Below are positions 16,926-24,300 of a DNA stretch of 64,000 nt, one piece after another. The notes under the pieces are model-generated. The model saw only the letters and a list, made by a program, of their open reading frames with translations. It made no database searches and was not told where the DNA came from. Position numbers and translations under genes: made by a program. Source of the stretch: Polaribacter pacificus (GTDB lineage Bacteria; Bacteroidota; Bacteroidia; Flavobacteriales; Flavobacteriaceae); NCBI RefSeq assembly GCF_038024035.1, contig NZ_CP150664.1, forward strand, positions 1,798,001-1,862,000. Reading direction: 5' to 3'. The number at the start of each line of letters is the position of its first letter. The first letter of the stretch is position 1.

Positions 16926-17063
16926 ATGTTTAATTCATCATTCCCTTTAGTTTCTTGGACAAACGGAACAATTTTAATTGGAGTTTTCGCTGTTGTCTGT
17001 GTTGGTCTTGTTGCAGCAGTCATTCTGTTAATGTCTACCGATAAGAAAAAAGAAGAAAAATAG
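16926..17063 (+). CDS. Small single-pass membrane protein, 45 residues
   Basis: The ORF begins MFNSSFPLVSW and has one hydrophobic helix (about 15-36, ILIGVFAVVCVGLVAAVILL) and a charged KKKEEK tail. The positive, then mixed, tail suggests a cytoplasmic C-terminus. The shape recalls small subunits or accessory peptides of membrane redox complexes, but I recognise no family. It lies between thioredoxin and a convergent hydrolase-like gene. A TATATTTA box at 16887 may drive it. It is supported by a clean ORF with a sensible membrane-protein pattern rather than by homology. Confidence 0.55.
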   Translation: MFNSSFPLVSWTNGTILIGVFAVVCVGLVAAVILLMSTDKKKEEK

Positions 17064-17080
17064 CAGTCAAAAACCTACTG

Positions 17081-18079
17081 TTATTTACCTATAATTCGAA
17101 CCCAAAGATCCTGTAAGAGTTGTTTTGCGTCTTCAGGTTTTTTTGCTGTTTCTATAAATGAAACCTTTCCAAAAGTATCGGTTTTAATCTCATATTGAAA
17201 TACAAAATTTTCTGCCTTTGCATCCAAACTTAGCAAACCAAAACGCAGATCATTGTAAAATAGTTTATCACCCTTTTTAACAATAGTATACCATCCTTTT
17301 GAGATTTGGATCATTTGCTGTACCTTCTCTTGATGAATTAAATCTCCTAAAAGCTCATGGTTTTTTGGATAACTTTCAAAAGAGATTGCACGCTCATCAA
17401 AAAAGGAATAATACCCAATTAAATACTCATCTTTAGTGGCCACATTAGCAGACCATAATAGGGTATTAAATGGAGATGGTTTTGTTTCAATATTAGTATA
17501 AACTATCTGTTGTTCTGTTAATGCTTTTTCAAATTGATTGTATGAGATTGCTTTTAAGGCAAAGGTGAACAAAAGATAAGTACTGCTTAAAAGTAACCCC
17601 ATATTGTTGTAAAAACGTCTTTTTGGCGTCGCGCGTTTTTGAAATAATGCTAAGAGTAAAAACACCAAAAAAGGGAGCGTGTAAAGAGGATCTATAACAA
17701 AGATGGTTTTAAAGGCAAGCCTCATATCCAATGGCCAAAATAATTGGGTTCCCCAGGTAGTGTGTGCATCTAGTATAGGATGAGTAACCAAGGCCCAAAA
17801 AAACAACCAAGACCAATCTTTTACATTTTTATAGGATTCGTATTTAGAAACAAGCCAACCCAAAAGAGGAGCAAATAGCACAGAAAAAAAGATAGAATGT
17901 GTAAAACCTCTATGTATTTTAAGCGCAGTAACAGTATCTGTAAAATAGGAAGAAAAGATATCTAAATCTGGAATTGTACCCCCAATAGCACCATACAGCA
18001 TGGCTTTATTACCTACTTTCTTCCCCAGAACGACTTCTCCAATAGCGGCGCCTAAAACAATTTGTGTTAATGAATCCAT
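17081..18079 (-). CDS. YdjM-type (LexA-binding) membrane-associated metal-dependent hydrolase-like protein
   Basis: The 332-residue protein starts MDSLTQIVLGAAIGE, the typical opening of the PF04307 family. It has the family metal-ligand-like motifs: PDLD near residue 37, HRGFTHS near 56-62 and HPILDAHTTWGT near 100-111. Several membrane segments lie in the N-terminal half (to about residue 185), followed by a soluble C-terminal domain of about 140 residues. YdjM of E. coli is an SOS-induced member; the enzymatic activity is not established. It is monocistronic, convergent with the 45-residue gene and divergent from the peroxiredoxin. Confidence 0.85.
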   Translation of the reverse strand: MDSLTQIVLGAAIGEVVLGKKVGNKAMLYGAIGGTIPDLDIFSSYFTDTVTALKIHRGFTHSIFFSVLFAPLLGWLVSKYESYKNVKDWSWLFFWALVTHPILDAHTTWGTQLFWPLDMRLAFKTIFVIDPLYTLPFLVFLLLALFQKRATPKRRFYNNMGLLLSSTYLLFTFALKAISYNQFEKALTEQQIVYTNIETKPSPFNTLLWSANVATKDEYLIGYYSFFDERAISFESYPKNHELLGDLIHQEKVQQMIQISKGWYTIVKKGDKLFYNDLRFGLLSLDAKAENFVFQYEIKTDTFGKVSFIETAKKPEDAKQLLQDLWVRIIGK

Positions 18080-18179
18080 TCTTGCAAAAATAGTTTCTTT
18101 TTTGGTGGAAACTTTGAGTTTAACAGCTACTTTTTTAATAAAGTATATAAAAATAAAGCATATTCAAAAGTACATATTA

Positions 18180-18224
18180 TGTAACTTTAGTTACAATGCG
18201 TTTTAAATCTATAAGCTACCTTTA
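18180..18224 (+). promoter_or_regulatory. Crp/Fnr-type operator and promoter, site B
   Basis: TGTAAC-TTTA-GTTACA (18180-18195) is a perfect palindrome, centre 18187.5. TACCTTTA (18217-18224) is the -7 box, centre 18220.5, giving the same 33-bp spacing as sites A, C and D. It controls the peroxiredoxin gene. Confidence 0.82.
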
Positions 18225-18261
18225 TAGTAAATAGTAGAAGAATTAATTAAAACTATAAAAA

Positions 18262-18981
18262 ATGGAAACAACAGAAACTCAAGAAGTATTTACAATGCCA
18301 AGAATTGGTGATAAAGCACCAGAATTTACAGCGACAACTACGCAAGGAGAAATTAATTTTCCATCAGATTACAAAGGCGAATGGTCAATTTTATTTAGTC
18401 ATCCAGCAGATTTTACTCCTGTTTGTACTTCAGAATTTATGACTTTTGCTCATTTAGAAGAAAAATTTAAAAAGGCCAATTGTAATCTTATAGGGCTGTC
18501 TATTGATGGGCTTTATAGTCATATTGCATGGTTGAGAACCATTAAGGATAAAATTAAATTTAACGGAATGAAAAACGTTGAAGTTAAGTTTCCTTTGATA
18601 GAGGACATCTCTATGAATGTTGCCAAAAAATATGGAATGATTCAACCGGGTGAAAGCAAAACGCAAGCAGTGAGAGCTGTATTTTTTGTAGATCCAGAAG
18701 GAACTGTTCGCGCAATCATTTATTACCCTTTAAGTTTAGGACGTAATTTTGATGAATTGTATAGAGCGCTAATAGCGATGCAAACTTCTGATAAATTTAA
18801 TGTTGCAACTCCAGCTGATTGGAATCCGGGTGACGATGTTATTGTGTCTCCAGCGGGATCTTGTGGTGTGGCAGAAGAAAGAATGACAGGAACCGATGAT
18901 TTGGAATGTGAAGATTGGTTTTTCTGTACTAAAAAATTAGACAAAGATTTGGTCTTGAATGAAATTTTGAAAAAAGATTAA
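18262..18981 (+). CDS. Peroxiredoxin (Prx6/AhpC-TSA type)
   Basis: The 239-residue thiol peroxidase reduces H2O2, organic peroxides or peroxynitrite. The peroxidatic site is HPADFTPVCTSEF (Cys about residue 57), the Prx6-type pattern. The C-terminal part has extra cysteines (SCGVAEERM and CEDWFFCTKK) that could act as resolving thiols or bind metal. The first about 11 residues (METTETQEVFT) extend beyond the usual family start; an in-frame ATG at 18295 (MPRIGDKAPEF) is the alternative start. It is under site B. An intrinsic terminator follows, so expression of the next genes may be partial read-through. Confidence 0.93.
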   Translation: METTETQEVFTMPRIGDKAPEFTATTTQGEINFPSDYKGEWSILFSHPADFTPVCTSEFMTFAHLEEKFKKANCNLIGLSIDGLYSHIAWLRTIKDKIKFNGMKNVEVKFPLIEDISMNVAKKYGMIQPGESKTQAVRAVFFVDPEGTVRAIIYYPLSLGRNFDELYRALIAMQTSDKFNVATPADWNPGDDVIVSPAGSCGVAEERMTGTDDLECEDWFFCTKKLDKDLVLNEILKKD

Positions 18982-18998
18982 TTTTAAAAAGGTATAAG

Positions 18999-19027
18999 GG
19001 GGCTTCTTGCGAGAAGCTCTCTTTTTT
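18999..19027 (+). terminator. Intrinsic terminator after peroxiredoxin
   Basis: GCTTCT-TGCG-AGAAGC with flanking pairs is followed by a T-rich run (TCTCTTTTTT). An in-frame TTG at 19007 lies inside the hairpin, so it is not a believable start for the next gene. Confidence 0.8.
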
Positions 19028-19051
19028 ACAATACTCAAAGATAAAATCAGC

Positions 19052-19630
19052 ATGCTTTTAAACGAATCCTTTTGGGAGAATAAATACAAAACGGCTAAAA
19101 CAGGTTGGGATTTGGGAGAAGTTTCTCCGCCCCTAAAAGCTTATATCGATCAATTAACAAACAAGGATTTAAAAATATTAATTCCCGGTGGAGGAAACTC
19201 GTATGAAGCAGCCTATCTTTTAAACAAAGGCTTTAAAAATGTTTTTGTAGTTGATATTTCAAAAATCCCTTTAGAAAACATAAAAAAAAGAGTTCCTGAT
19301 TTCCCTTCAGAACAATTAATTCACGCAAATTTTTTCGACTTAGAGCCTCAATTTGACTTAATAGTAGAGCAAACATTTTTTTGTGCTATAGCTCCTAATT
19401 TAAGAACCAATTATGCCCTAAAAATGAAAGAATTACTAAGTGAAAACGGAAAATTGGTAGGCTTGCTTTTTGACGCGAAATTAAATGAAGATCACCCGCC
19501 TTTTGGAGGTTCAAAAGAAGAATATCTTAATTATTTTACACCGAATTTTGATATTCTTACAATGAAAAACTGTTACAACTCTATTAAGAGTAGGGATGGA
19601 ATGGAACTTTTTTTTATCGCTAAAAAGTAG
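19052..19630 (+). CDS. TPMT-family SAM methyltransferase
   Basis: From the ATG at 19052 the protein has 192 residues. It starts with the thiopurine-S-methyltransferase-type pattern SFWENKYKTAKTGWDLG. The SAM site is ILIPGGGNSYEAAYL (about 44-58), the GGGNSYEA form typical of bacterial TPMT-like enzymes, followed by VFVVDIS. Family members methylate thiols, selenite, tellurite or halides; sulfide or a xenobiotic thiol would fit the neighbours (SQR, cydAB, Prx), but the substrate is inferred. A longer reading from the TTG at 19007 is rejected because that codon lies in the terminator. Confidence 0.87.
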   Translation: MLLNESFWENKYKTAKTGWDLGEVSPPLKAYIDQLTNKDLKILIPGGGNSYEAAYLLNKGFKNVFVVDISKIPLENIKKRVPDFPSEQLIHANFFDLEPQFDLIVEQTFFCAIAPNLRTNYALKMKELLSENGKLVGLLFDAKLNEDHPPFGGSKEEYLNYFTPNFDILTMKNCYNSIKSRDGMELFFIAKK

Positions 19631-19670
19631 CTAAATATCTGAGATTTAATCTTGTAAATCAGTATCTTTA
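19627..19670 (+). promoter_or_regulatory. Possible weak promoter for cydAB
   Basis: TATCTTTA (19663-19670) resembles the -7 boxes of sites A-C. At exactly 33 bp centre-to-centre upstream lies GTAGC-TAAA-TATCT, in which only the left half resembles GTAAC. This may be a decayed or weak version of the operator, or chance. Confidence 0.3.
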
Positions 19671-19711
19671 AGGGTGTAAATAGAAGTAAACATCAAAACT
19701 AAAACTAAGAG

Positions 19712-21043
19712 ATGGAAGACATGCTTTTTTACGATCGAATGCAGTTTGCATTTACGATCACTTTCCACTACTTATTTCCACAACTTACCATGGGGCTCTC
19801 TTTAATGATTGTCTATTTTAAGTGGAAATTTCTAAGAACAAAAATTTATAAATACAACGATGCAGCAAAATTCTGGATGAAAATCTTTGCTTTAAATTTT
19901 GCGATGGGCGTTGTAACGGGTATCCCAATGGAATTTCAATTTGGAACCAATTGGGCCAAATTTTCAGAATTAACAGGAGGTATTATTGGTCAAACATTAG
20001 CTATGGAGGGCATGTTTTCCTTCTTTTTAGAATCTTCCTTTTTAGGGCTTTTTCTATTTGGAGAAAAATTGCTTGGACATAAATTACACTTTGTCACTGG
20101 TTTTTTGGTTTTTCTAGGTTCTTGGGCTAGTGGATACCTTATCATTGCCACACACTCATGGATGCAATATCCAGTTGGTTATGAAATTTTAGAAAACGGC
20201 AAATTTGTACTTAACAATTTTGCTGCTTTGTTTTCCAATCCGTGGCTTTTGCCTTCTTACTTACACAATCAAATGGGGTCTGTTATTACCTCTTCATTTG
20301 TTGTTGCTGCCATCGGTGCCTTTTATATCTTAAATAATAAACACAGTGAGTTTGGAAAACTCTTTGTTAAAACAGGCGTAATTTTTGGTTTGGTATCTAG
20401 TGTTTTAGTTGCTTTTCCAACAGGAGATTGGGCCGCCAAAAATGTAGCAGAACATCAACCAGTGACCTTTGCTGCGATGGAAGGAATTTTTGAAACAGAA
20501 GTAGGGGGTTCAGAAATTGTACTTATTGGTCAGCCCAATATGCAAGAGAAAAAGCTAGATAATAAAATAGCTGTACCTAATATTTTGAGTTTTTTAACCT
20601 ATCAAGAATGGGACAAACAGATAAAAGGCTTAAACGAGTTTGATGAAAGTGTTCATCCTACAAATGTTCCAGGCTTGTACTACGCCTATCATATCATGGT
20701 TGGTTTGGGTACCATTTTTATTGGACTTATGCTCCTTGCGGCGGTACAGCTTTTTAGAAGAAAACTTTATAAAACCAAATGGATTTTATGGGTACTTATG
20801 TTTATGTTGCCATTTCCTTATATAGCGAACACTACAGGTTGGTACACCGCAGAACTTGGAAGACAACCTTGGTTGGTATATAATTTATTACGCACAGCTG
20901 ATGGAGCTTCACCAACAGTATCTTCTGGGAACACCTTATTTACTTTACTTGGTTTTATTGGTTTATATCTATTGTTGGGCTTGCTATTTGTAATGTTAGC
21001 AGGAAAGATTATTAACAAAGGGCCAGAACCTGAAAAACATTAA
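19712..21043 (+). CDS. cydA: Cytochrome bd quinol oxidase subunit I
   Basis: Subunit I carries haems b558, b595 and d and oxidises quinol to reduce O2 in the inner membrane. The 443-residue protein has His19 in QFAFTITFHYLF, Glu99 and Glu107 in the MEGMFSFFLESS segment, His185 in LHNQMGS, and GWYTAELGRQPW near residue 375. It is much shorter than E. coli CydA, so it has the short Q-loop form. Cytochrome bd is high-affinity and resists sulfide and NO, which fits the adjacent SQR and Fnr-type control. cydB follows 2 bp after its stop. Confidence 0.97.
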   Translation: MEDMLFYDRMQFAFTITFHYLFPQLTMGLSLMIVYFKWKFLRTKIYKYNDAAKFWMKIFALNFAMGVVTGIPMEFQFGTNWAKFSELTGGIIGQTLAMEGMFSFFLESSFLGLFLFGEKLLGHKLHFVTGFLVFLGSWASGYLIIATHSWMQYPVGYEILENGKFVLNNFAALFSNPWLLPSYLHNQMGSVITSSFVVAAIGAFYILNNKHSEFGKLFVKTGVIFGLVSSVLVAFPTGDWAAKNVAEHQPVTFAAMEGIFETEVGGSEIVLIGQPNMQEKKLDNKIAVPNILSFLTYQEWDKQIKGLNEFDESVHPTNVPGLYYAYHIMVGLGTIFIGLMLLAAVQLFRRKLYKTKWILWVLMFMLPFPYIANTTGWYTAELGRQPWLVYNLLRTADGASPTVSSGNTLFTLLGFIGLYLLLGLLFVMLAGKIINKGPEPEKH

Positions 21044-21045
21044 TT

Positions 21046-22122
21046 ATGGAACTATTTTGGTATATCGTTTTAATGACAATGTTAGCTGTTTATGTAATTT
21101 TAGATGGTTATGATTTTGGTGCAGGTATTATTCATTTGTTTTTTGCAAAAACAGAAAAAGATAAGAAGGCAATTACAAACTCCATAGGTCCTTTTTGGGA
21201 TGCTAATGAAGTATGGTTAATTGCTTCTGGAGGTGTATTATTTTTTGCGTTTCCAACCTTATATGCTTCTTCGTTTAGCGGTTTTTATTTGCCCTTAATT
21301 ATGATTTTATGGCTGCTTATTTTTAGAGCAATTGGCTTGGAGTTACGAGGACAAATTAAAAACAATATGTGGGAGGCTATTTGGGACAAAGCCTTTGGTA
21401 TTTCCAGTTTACTTTTAGCGCTGTTTTTTGGAGTGGCTTTAGGAAACGTGGTAAGAGGTGTCAATTTAGGAGGTGTGGTTAACGGAGTTTCAACTCATGA
21501 AGCGCATTACTTCTTTTTACCTCTTTGGAACTCAACATTTAGCCCAGAGGCAGAACAATTAGGTGTTATCGATTGGTTTACCTTACTATTGGGTATTATT
21601 GGAGTTGTTTCATTGACTATTCACGGAGCTAATTGGATAGTTTTTAAAACCAATTCTGATTTAAATTCAAAACTTAAAAAAGTGGTCTTTCGCCTTAACT
21701 TTGTACTACTTGCGCTAGTTATTGTGTCCTTATTGGTATGGCATATTATTGAGCCAAAACCATTTCATAATTTTATAGAATACCCATGGATGTGGATCTT
21801 TCCTTTAATTACTTTTATTGGAATTTTCGGTTTGTTTAAAGTACAATCATTTACAAAACACGGTTTTGGTTTTTTATTTTCATCCTTGTTTTTATTTGGA
21901 GGATTGACATCAACAGTTGCCTCTATTTTTCCAAAAGTTTTACCATCTACCAATACGATTAACCCAGATTTAACTATTTACAATGTTGCAGCAGATGAGT
22001 ATGGCTTGTCTATTGGTGTGTATTGGTTTGCAATTGCTATAGTATTGGTTGCGGCTTATATGGTGATTCAATATAAAGTGTTTAAGGGAAAAATGGATGA
22101 TGTGGGTTATGGAGATCATTAA
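21046..22122 (+). CDS. cydB: Cytochrome bd quinol oxidase subunit II
   Basis: The 358-residue polytopic membrane protein shows the CydB signatures YVILDGYDFGAGI near the N-terminus, GPFWDANEVWLIASGGVLFFAFP, and FRAIGLELRG. It pairs with CydA directly upstream. No CydX-like peptide was found right after it; the next gene is a 97-residue membrane protein 26 bp downstream. Confidence 0.97.
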   Translation: MELFWYIVLMTMLAVYVILDGYDFGAGIIHLFFAKTEKDKKAITNSIGPFWDANEVWLIASGGVLFFAFPTLYASSFSGFYLPLIMILWLLIFRAIGLELRGQIKNNMWEAIWDKAFGISSLLLALFFGVALGNVVRGVNLGGVVNGVSTHEAHYFFLPLWNSTFSPEAEQLGVIDWFTLLLGIIGVVSLTIHGANWIVFKTNSDLNSKLKKVVFRLNFVLLALVIVSLLVWHIIEPKPFHNFIEYPWMWIFPLITFIGIFGLFKVQSFTKHGFGFLFSSLFLFGGLTSTVASIFPKVLPSTNTINPDLTIYNVAADEYGLSIGVYWFAIAIVLVAAYMVIQYKVFKGKMDDVGYGDH

Positions 22123-22148
22123 ACGATAAGTACAAAAAGTATAGCAGC

Positions 22149-22442
22149 ATGACAGATACCTTAATTTCTATGATAAGTATTTTTATAGGAATCCTAGGTG
22201 CAAACCTCATGGGTTTTGGATATAAAAAGTACTCTCTTGGCTTTACAGGAAATACAATAACTGGAATTTTTGGAAGTATATTTTTTATTAAATCTTTTGG
22301 AAGATTTGGTTTTGATCCACGAAGCATCATGATTACAGGTGAAATACATAGTTTATTATTTACAACAAACCTGCTTGTCTCATTTTTGGGAGGCGCCATC
22401 GGTCTTTGTTTTGTAAAATGGCTTGTAAACAAAATTCAATGA
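22149..22442 (+). CDS. Small membrane protein downstream of cydAB
   Basis: The 97-residue protein has three hydrophobic segments (about 4-22, 33-48 and 68-92), separated by short loops including YKKYSLGFTGNTITGIFG. The glycine-rich first and last helices recall GlsB/YeaQ-type small membrane proteins, but I cannot assign it to that family with confidence. It follows cydB by 26 bp on the same strand and is likely co-transcribed, so it may be an accessory to the oxidase. It ends before site C. Confidence 0.65.
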   Translation: MTDTLISMISIFIGILGANLMGFGYKKYSLGFTGNTITGIFGSIFFIKSFGRFGFDPRSIMITGEIHSLLFTTNLLVSFLGGAIGLCFVKWLVNKIQ

Positions 22443-22459
22443 CCTTGCTTTGGTTCTTG

Positions 22460-22504
22460 TGTAACATAAGTTACTGACAGTTAGTGTTTTTCTAGTTAAC
22501 TTTA
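22460..22504 (+). promoter_or_regulatory. Crp/Fnr-type operator and promoter, site C
   Basis: GTAAC-ATAA-GTTAC (22461-22474) is a perfect palindrome, centre 22467.5. TAACTTTA (22497-22504) is the -7 box, centre 22500.5, again 33 bp apart. It controls the SQR-like gene. Confidence 0.82.
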
Positions 22505-22521
22505 AACAAAAATTTAAAATA

Positions 22522-23979
22522 ATGGCTAAAATTGTTGTTTTAGGTGCTGGTATTTCAGGACATGTTGCTGCATCACATTTACGGAGAAAACTTTCTAAAG
22601 AACACGAAGTTGTGGTGGTTTCACCAAATAGTAATTATCAGTGGATTCCATCTAATATTTGGGTAGGAATTGGTCGGATGAAGTCAAAACAGATTCTCTT
22701 TCCGCTAGAGCCATTATACAAAAAGAAAAAAATTGGTTTTAAACAAGCAAAAGCAATGACTTTCCACCCAGAAGGCGATACCAAAGAGAACAAACCTTAT
22801 GTTTTAGTTGAGTATGTTGCTGGAGAAAACAAGGGACAACAAGAAAAAGTTACCTACGATTATTTGATTAACGGAACAGGCCCTAAATTAAATTTTGAAG
22901 CTACTGAAGGATTAATTCCCGGAACTAATAAGGCATATTCGGTATGTACTTATACCCATGCAGAACATGCTTGGGATAATTTAAAGGCGCTAATCCAAGA
23001 GATGAAACAAGGTAAAAAGGCCAAAATTCTTATAGGAACCGGACATGCAAAATCTACTTGCCAGGGAGCTGCTTTTGAATATATTTTAAATGTAGAGCAA
23101 GAATTACGGAAACACAAAGTACGTGATATGGCAGAGATTACTTGGATTTCTAACGAATACCAACTAGGAGATTTTGGGATGGATGGTATGCTGATGAGTT
23201 ATGGTAGCCTATCGATGAAATCACATGAAATGATTGAAATGATTTTTGAAGATAGAGGGATCAATTGGATCCTTGGAGCTGGTGTTCATAAAATTGAAAA
23301 TGGAATTGCGCATTATGAAAATTTGGAAGGTGAATTTAAAACAGAAACCTATGATTTTGCTATGCTGATTCCTTCTTTTTCGGGTCATGGTTTTAAAGCA
23401 TTTGACAAAAACGATCAAGATATTACAGAGAAATTATTTAAGGGTTTTATGATTGTCGATGCTGACTATACGCCAAGACCTTATGAAGAGTGGTCTGTGC
23501 AAGATTGGCCAGAAACTTATCAAAATCCTTCCTATAAAAATATTTTTGCACCAGGAATTGCATTTGCACCTCCTCATTCTATTTCTAAACCTAGAAAAAG
23601 TAAAAACGGCACAGACATTACACCGGCTCCACCTAGAACAGGGATGCCGTCTGGAATTACGGCTAAAATTGTAGCAGATAATATTGTAGACAGCATTAAA
23701 AACGGAAAGGAGTCTTTAAACCACAAAGGTTCTATGGGCAACATGGGGGCTGCTTGTATTGCTTCAGCGGGTTATGGACTTCTCTCCGGAAGCGGTGTGA
23801 GTATTACCACCTATCCTATCGTTCCAGATTATAATAAATATCCAAAAACACAAGGAAGACAATTAGGAAAAACTTTTGGAGAAATTGGACTTGCAGGACA
23901 CTGGTTAAAATTAGCATTGCATTATGCCTTTATTTACAAGGCTAAAATGAGACCATTTTGGTGGTTGATTCCGGAGTAA
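22522..23979 (+). CDS. Sulfide:quinone oxidoreductase-like flavoprotein
   Basis: The 485-residue two-dinucleotide-binding-domain flavoprotein starts with the FAD motif GAGISG (8-13). Three cysteines, C142, C180 and C412, fall at the relative positions of the three functional cysteines of SQR (two in the middle, one late). FAPGIAFAPP (342-351) matches the second FAD-contact motif. The C-terminus ends in aromatic/hydrophobic helices (HWLKLALHYAF, MRPFWWLIPE), as in membrane-docking SQRs. SQR oxidises sulfide to polysulfide and passes electrons to quinone; the adjacent bd oxidase could accept these. Other NDH-2-like enzymes are possible, but the cysteine trio favours SQR. Confidence 0.83.
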   Translation: MAKIVVLGAGISGHVAASHLRRKLSKEHEVVVVSPNSNYQWIPSNIWVGIGRMKSKQILFPLEPLYKKKKIGFKQAKAMTFHPEGDTKENKPYVLVEYVAGENKGQQEKVTYDYLINGTGPKLNFEATEGLIPGTNKAYSVCTYTHAEHAWDNLKALIQEMKQGKKAKILIGTGHAKSTCQGAAFEYILNVEQELRKHKVRDMAEITWISNEYQLGDFGMDGMLMSYGSLSMKSHEMIEMIFEDRGINWILGAGVHKIENGIAHYENLEGEFKTETYDFAMLIPSFSGHGFKAFDKNDQDITEKLFKGFMIVDADYTPRPYEEWSVQDWPETYQNPSYKNIFAPGIAFAPPHSISKPRKSKNGTDITPAPPRTGMPSGITAKIVADNIVDSIKNGKESLNHKGSMGNMGAACIASAGYGLLSGSGVSITTYPIVPDYNKYPKTQGRQLGKTFGEIGLAGHWLKLALHYAFIYKAKMRPFWWLIPE

Positions 23980-24037
23980 AACAAACACAAATTGGCATTC
24001 ATAGTTTAAAGGAGTAAAAATTAAAATAATTAAGACA

Positions 24038-24166
24038 ATGACAGATCGTATTTCAAAATATCAACGTTTTAAAATGATGAACCCAATCATACAGTTTTTT
24101 ATGTTTCTTTATTTGAGTATAAAAATAATGGTTGTTGTGGCTGGAGGCCATGGAGGAACCAGATAA
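24038..24166 (+). CDS. Small membrane peptide, 42 residues, ending GGHGGTR
   Basis: The ORF lies 58 bp after the SQR-like gene and just before a perfect terminator. It reads MTDRISKYQRFK, then a hydrophobic segment (about 16-35, IIQFFMFLYLSIKIMVVVA), then GGHGGTR. The tail after the helix has a His between two Gly pairs. No family is recognised. Its position inside a unit bounded by site C and a strong terminator, and its protein-like layout, argue that it is real. It may be an accessory of the SQR-like enzyme. Confidence 0.55.
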   Translation: MTDRISKYQRFKMMNPIIQFFMFLYLSIKIMVVVAGGHGGTR

Positions 24167-24194
24167 TTAATAGTTAGTTTTTTAATTAGTTCAG

Positions 24195-24233
24195 AAAAGG
24201 GAGTTTATAAGGAATTATAAACTCCCTTTTTTT
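24195..24233 (+). terminator. Strong intrinsic terminator
   Basis: The arms AAAAGGGAGTTTATAA and TTATAAACTCCCTTTT are perfectly complementary over 16 bp with a GGAA loop, then a T-run. It ends the SQR/42-residue unit. Its last bases abut operator D. Confidence 0.95.
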
Positions 24234-24234
24234 A

Positions 24235-24279
24235 GGTAACTAATGTTACCAAACTATCTTTAAAAAGCGCTTATTTTTG
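24235..24279 (+). promoter_or_regulatory. Crp/Fnr-type operator and promoter, site D
   Basis: GGTAAC-TAAT-GTTACC (24235-24250) is a perfect palindrome, centre 24242.5. TATTTTTG (24272-24279) is the -7 box, centre 24275.5, again 33 bp apart. It controls the TolC/MFP/RND operon. Confidence 0.82.
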
Positions 24280-24300
24280 TAGTATTAAATAGAAATACCT

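Noticed and set aside
19007..19051. Longer TPMT-like start at TTG 19007
   Set aside because: The codon is inside the terminator hairpin of the peroxiredoxin gene; the ATG at 19052 begins the family-typical N-terminus.
22123..22148. A CydX-type peptide gene after cydB
   Set aside because: The gap is only 26 bp and the next ORF is a 97-residue three-helix protein unlike CydX.
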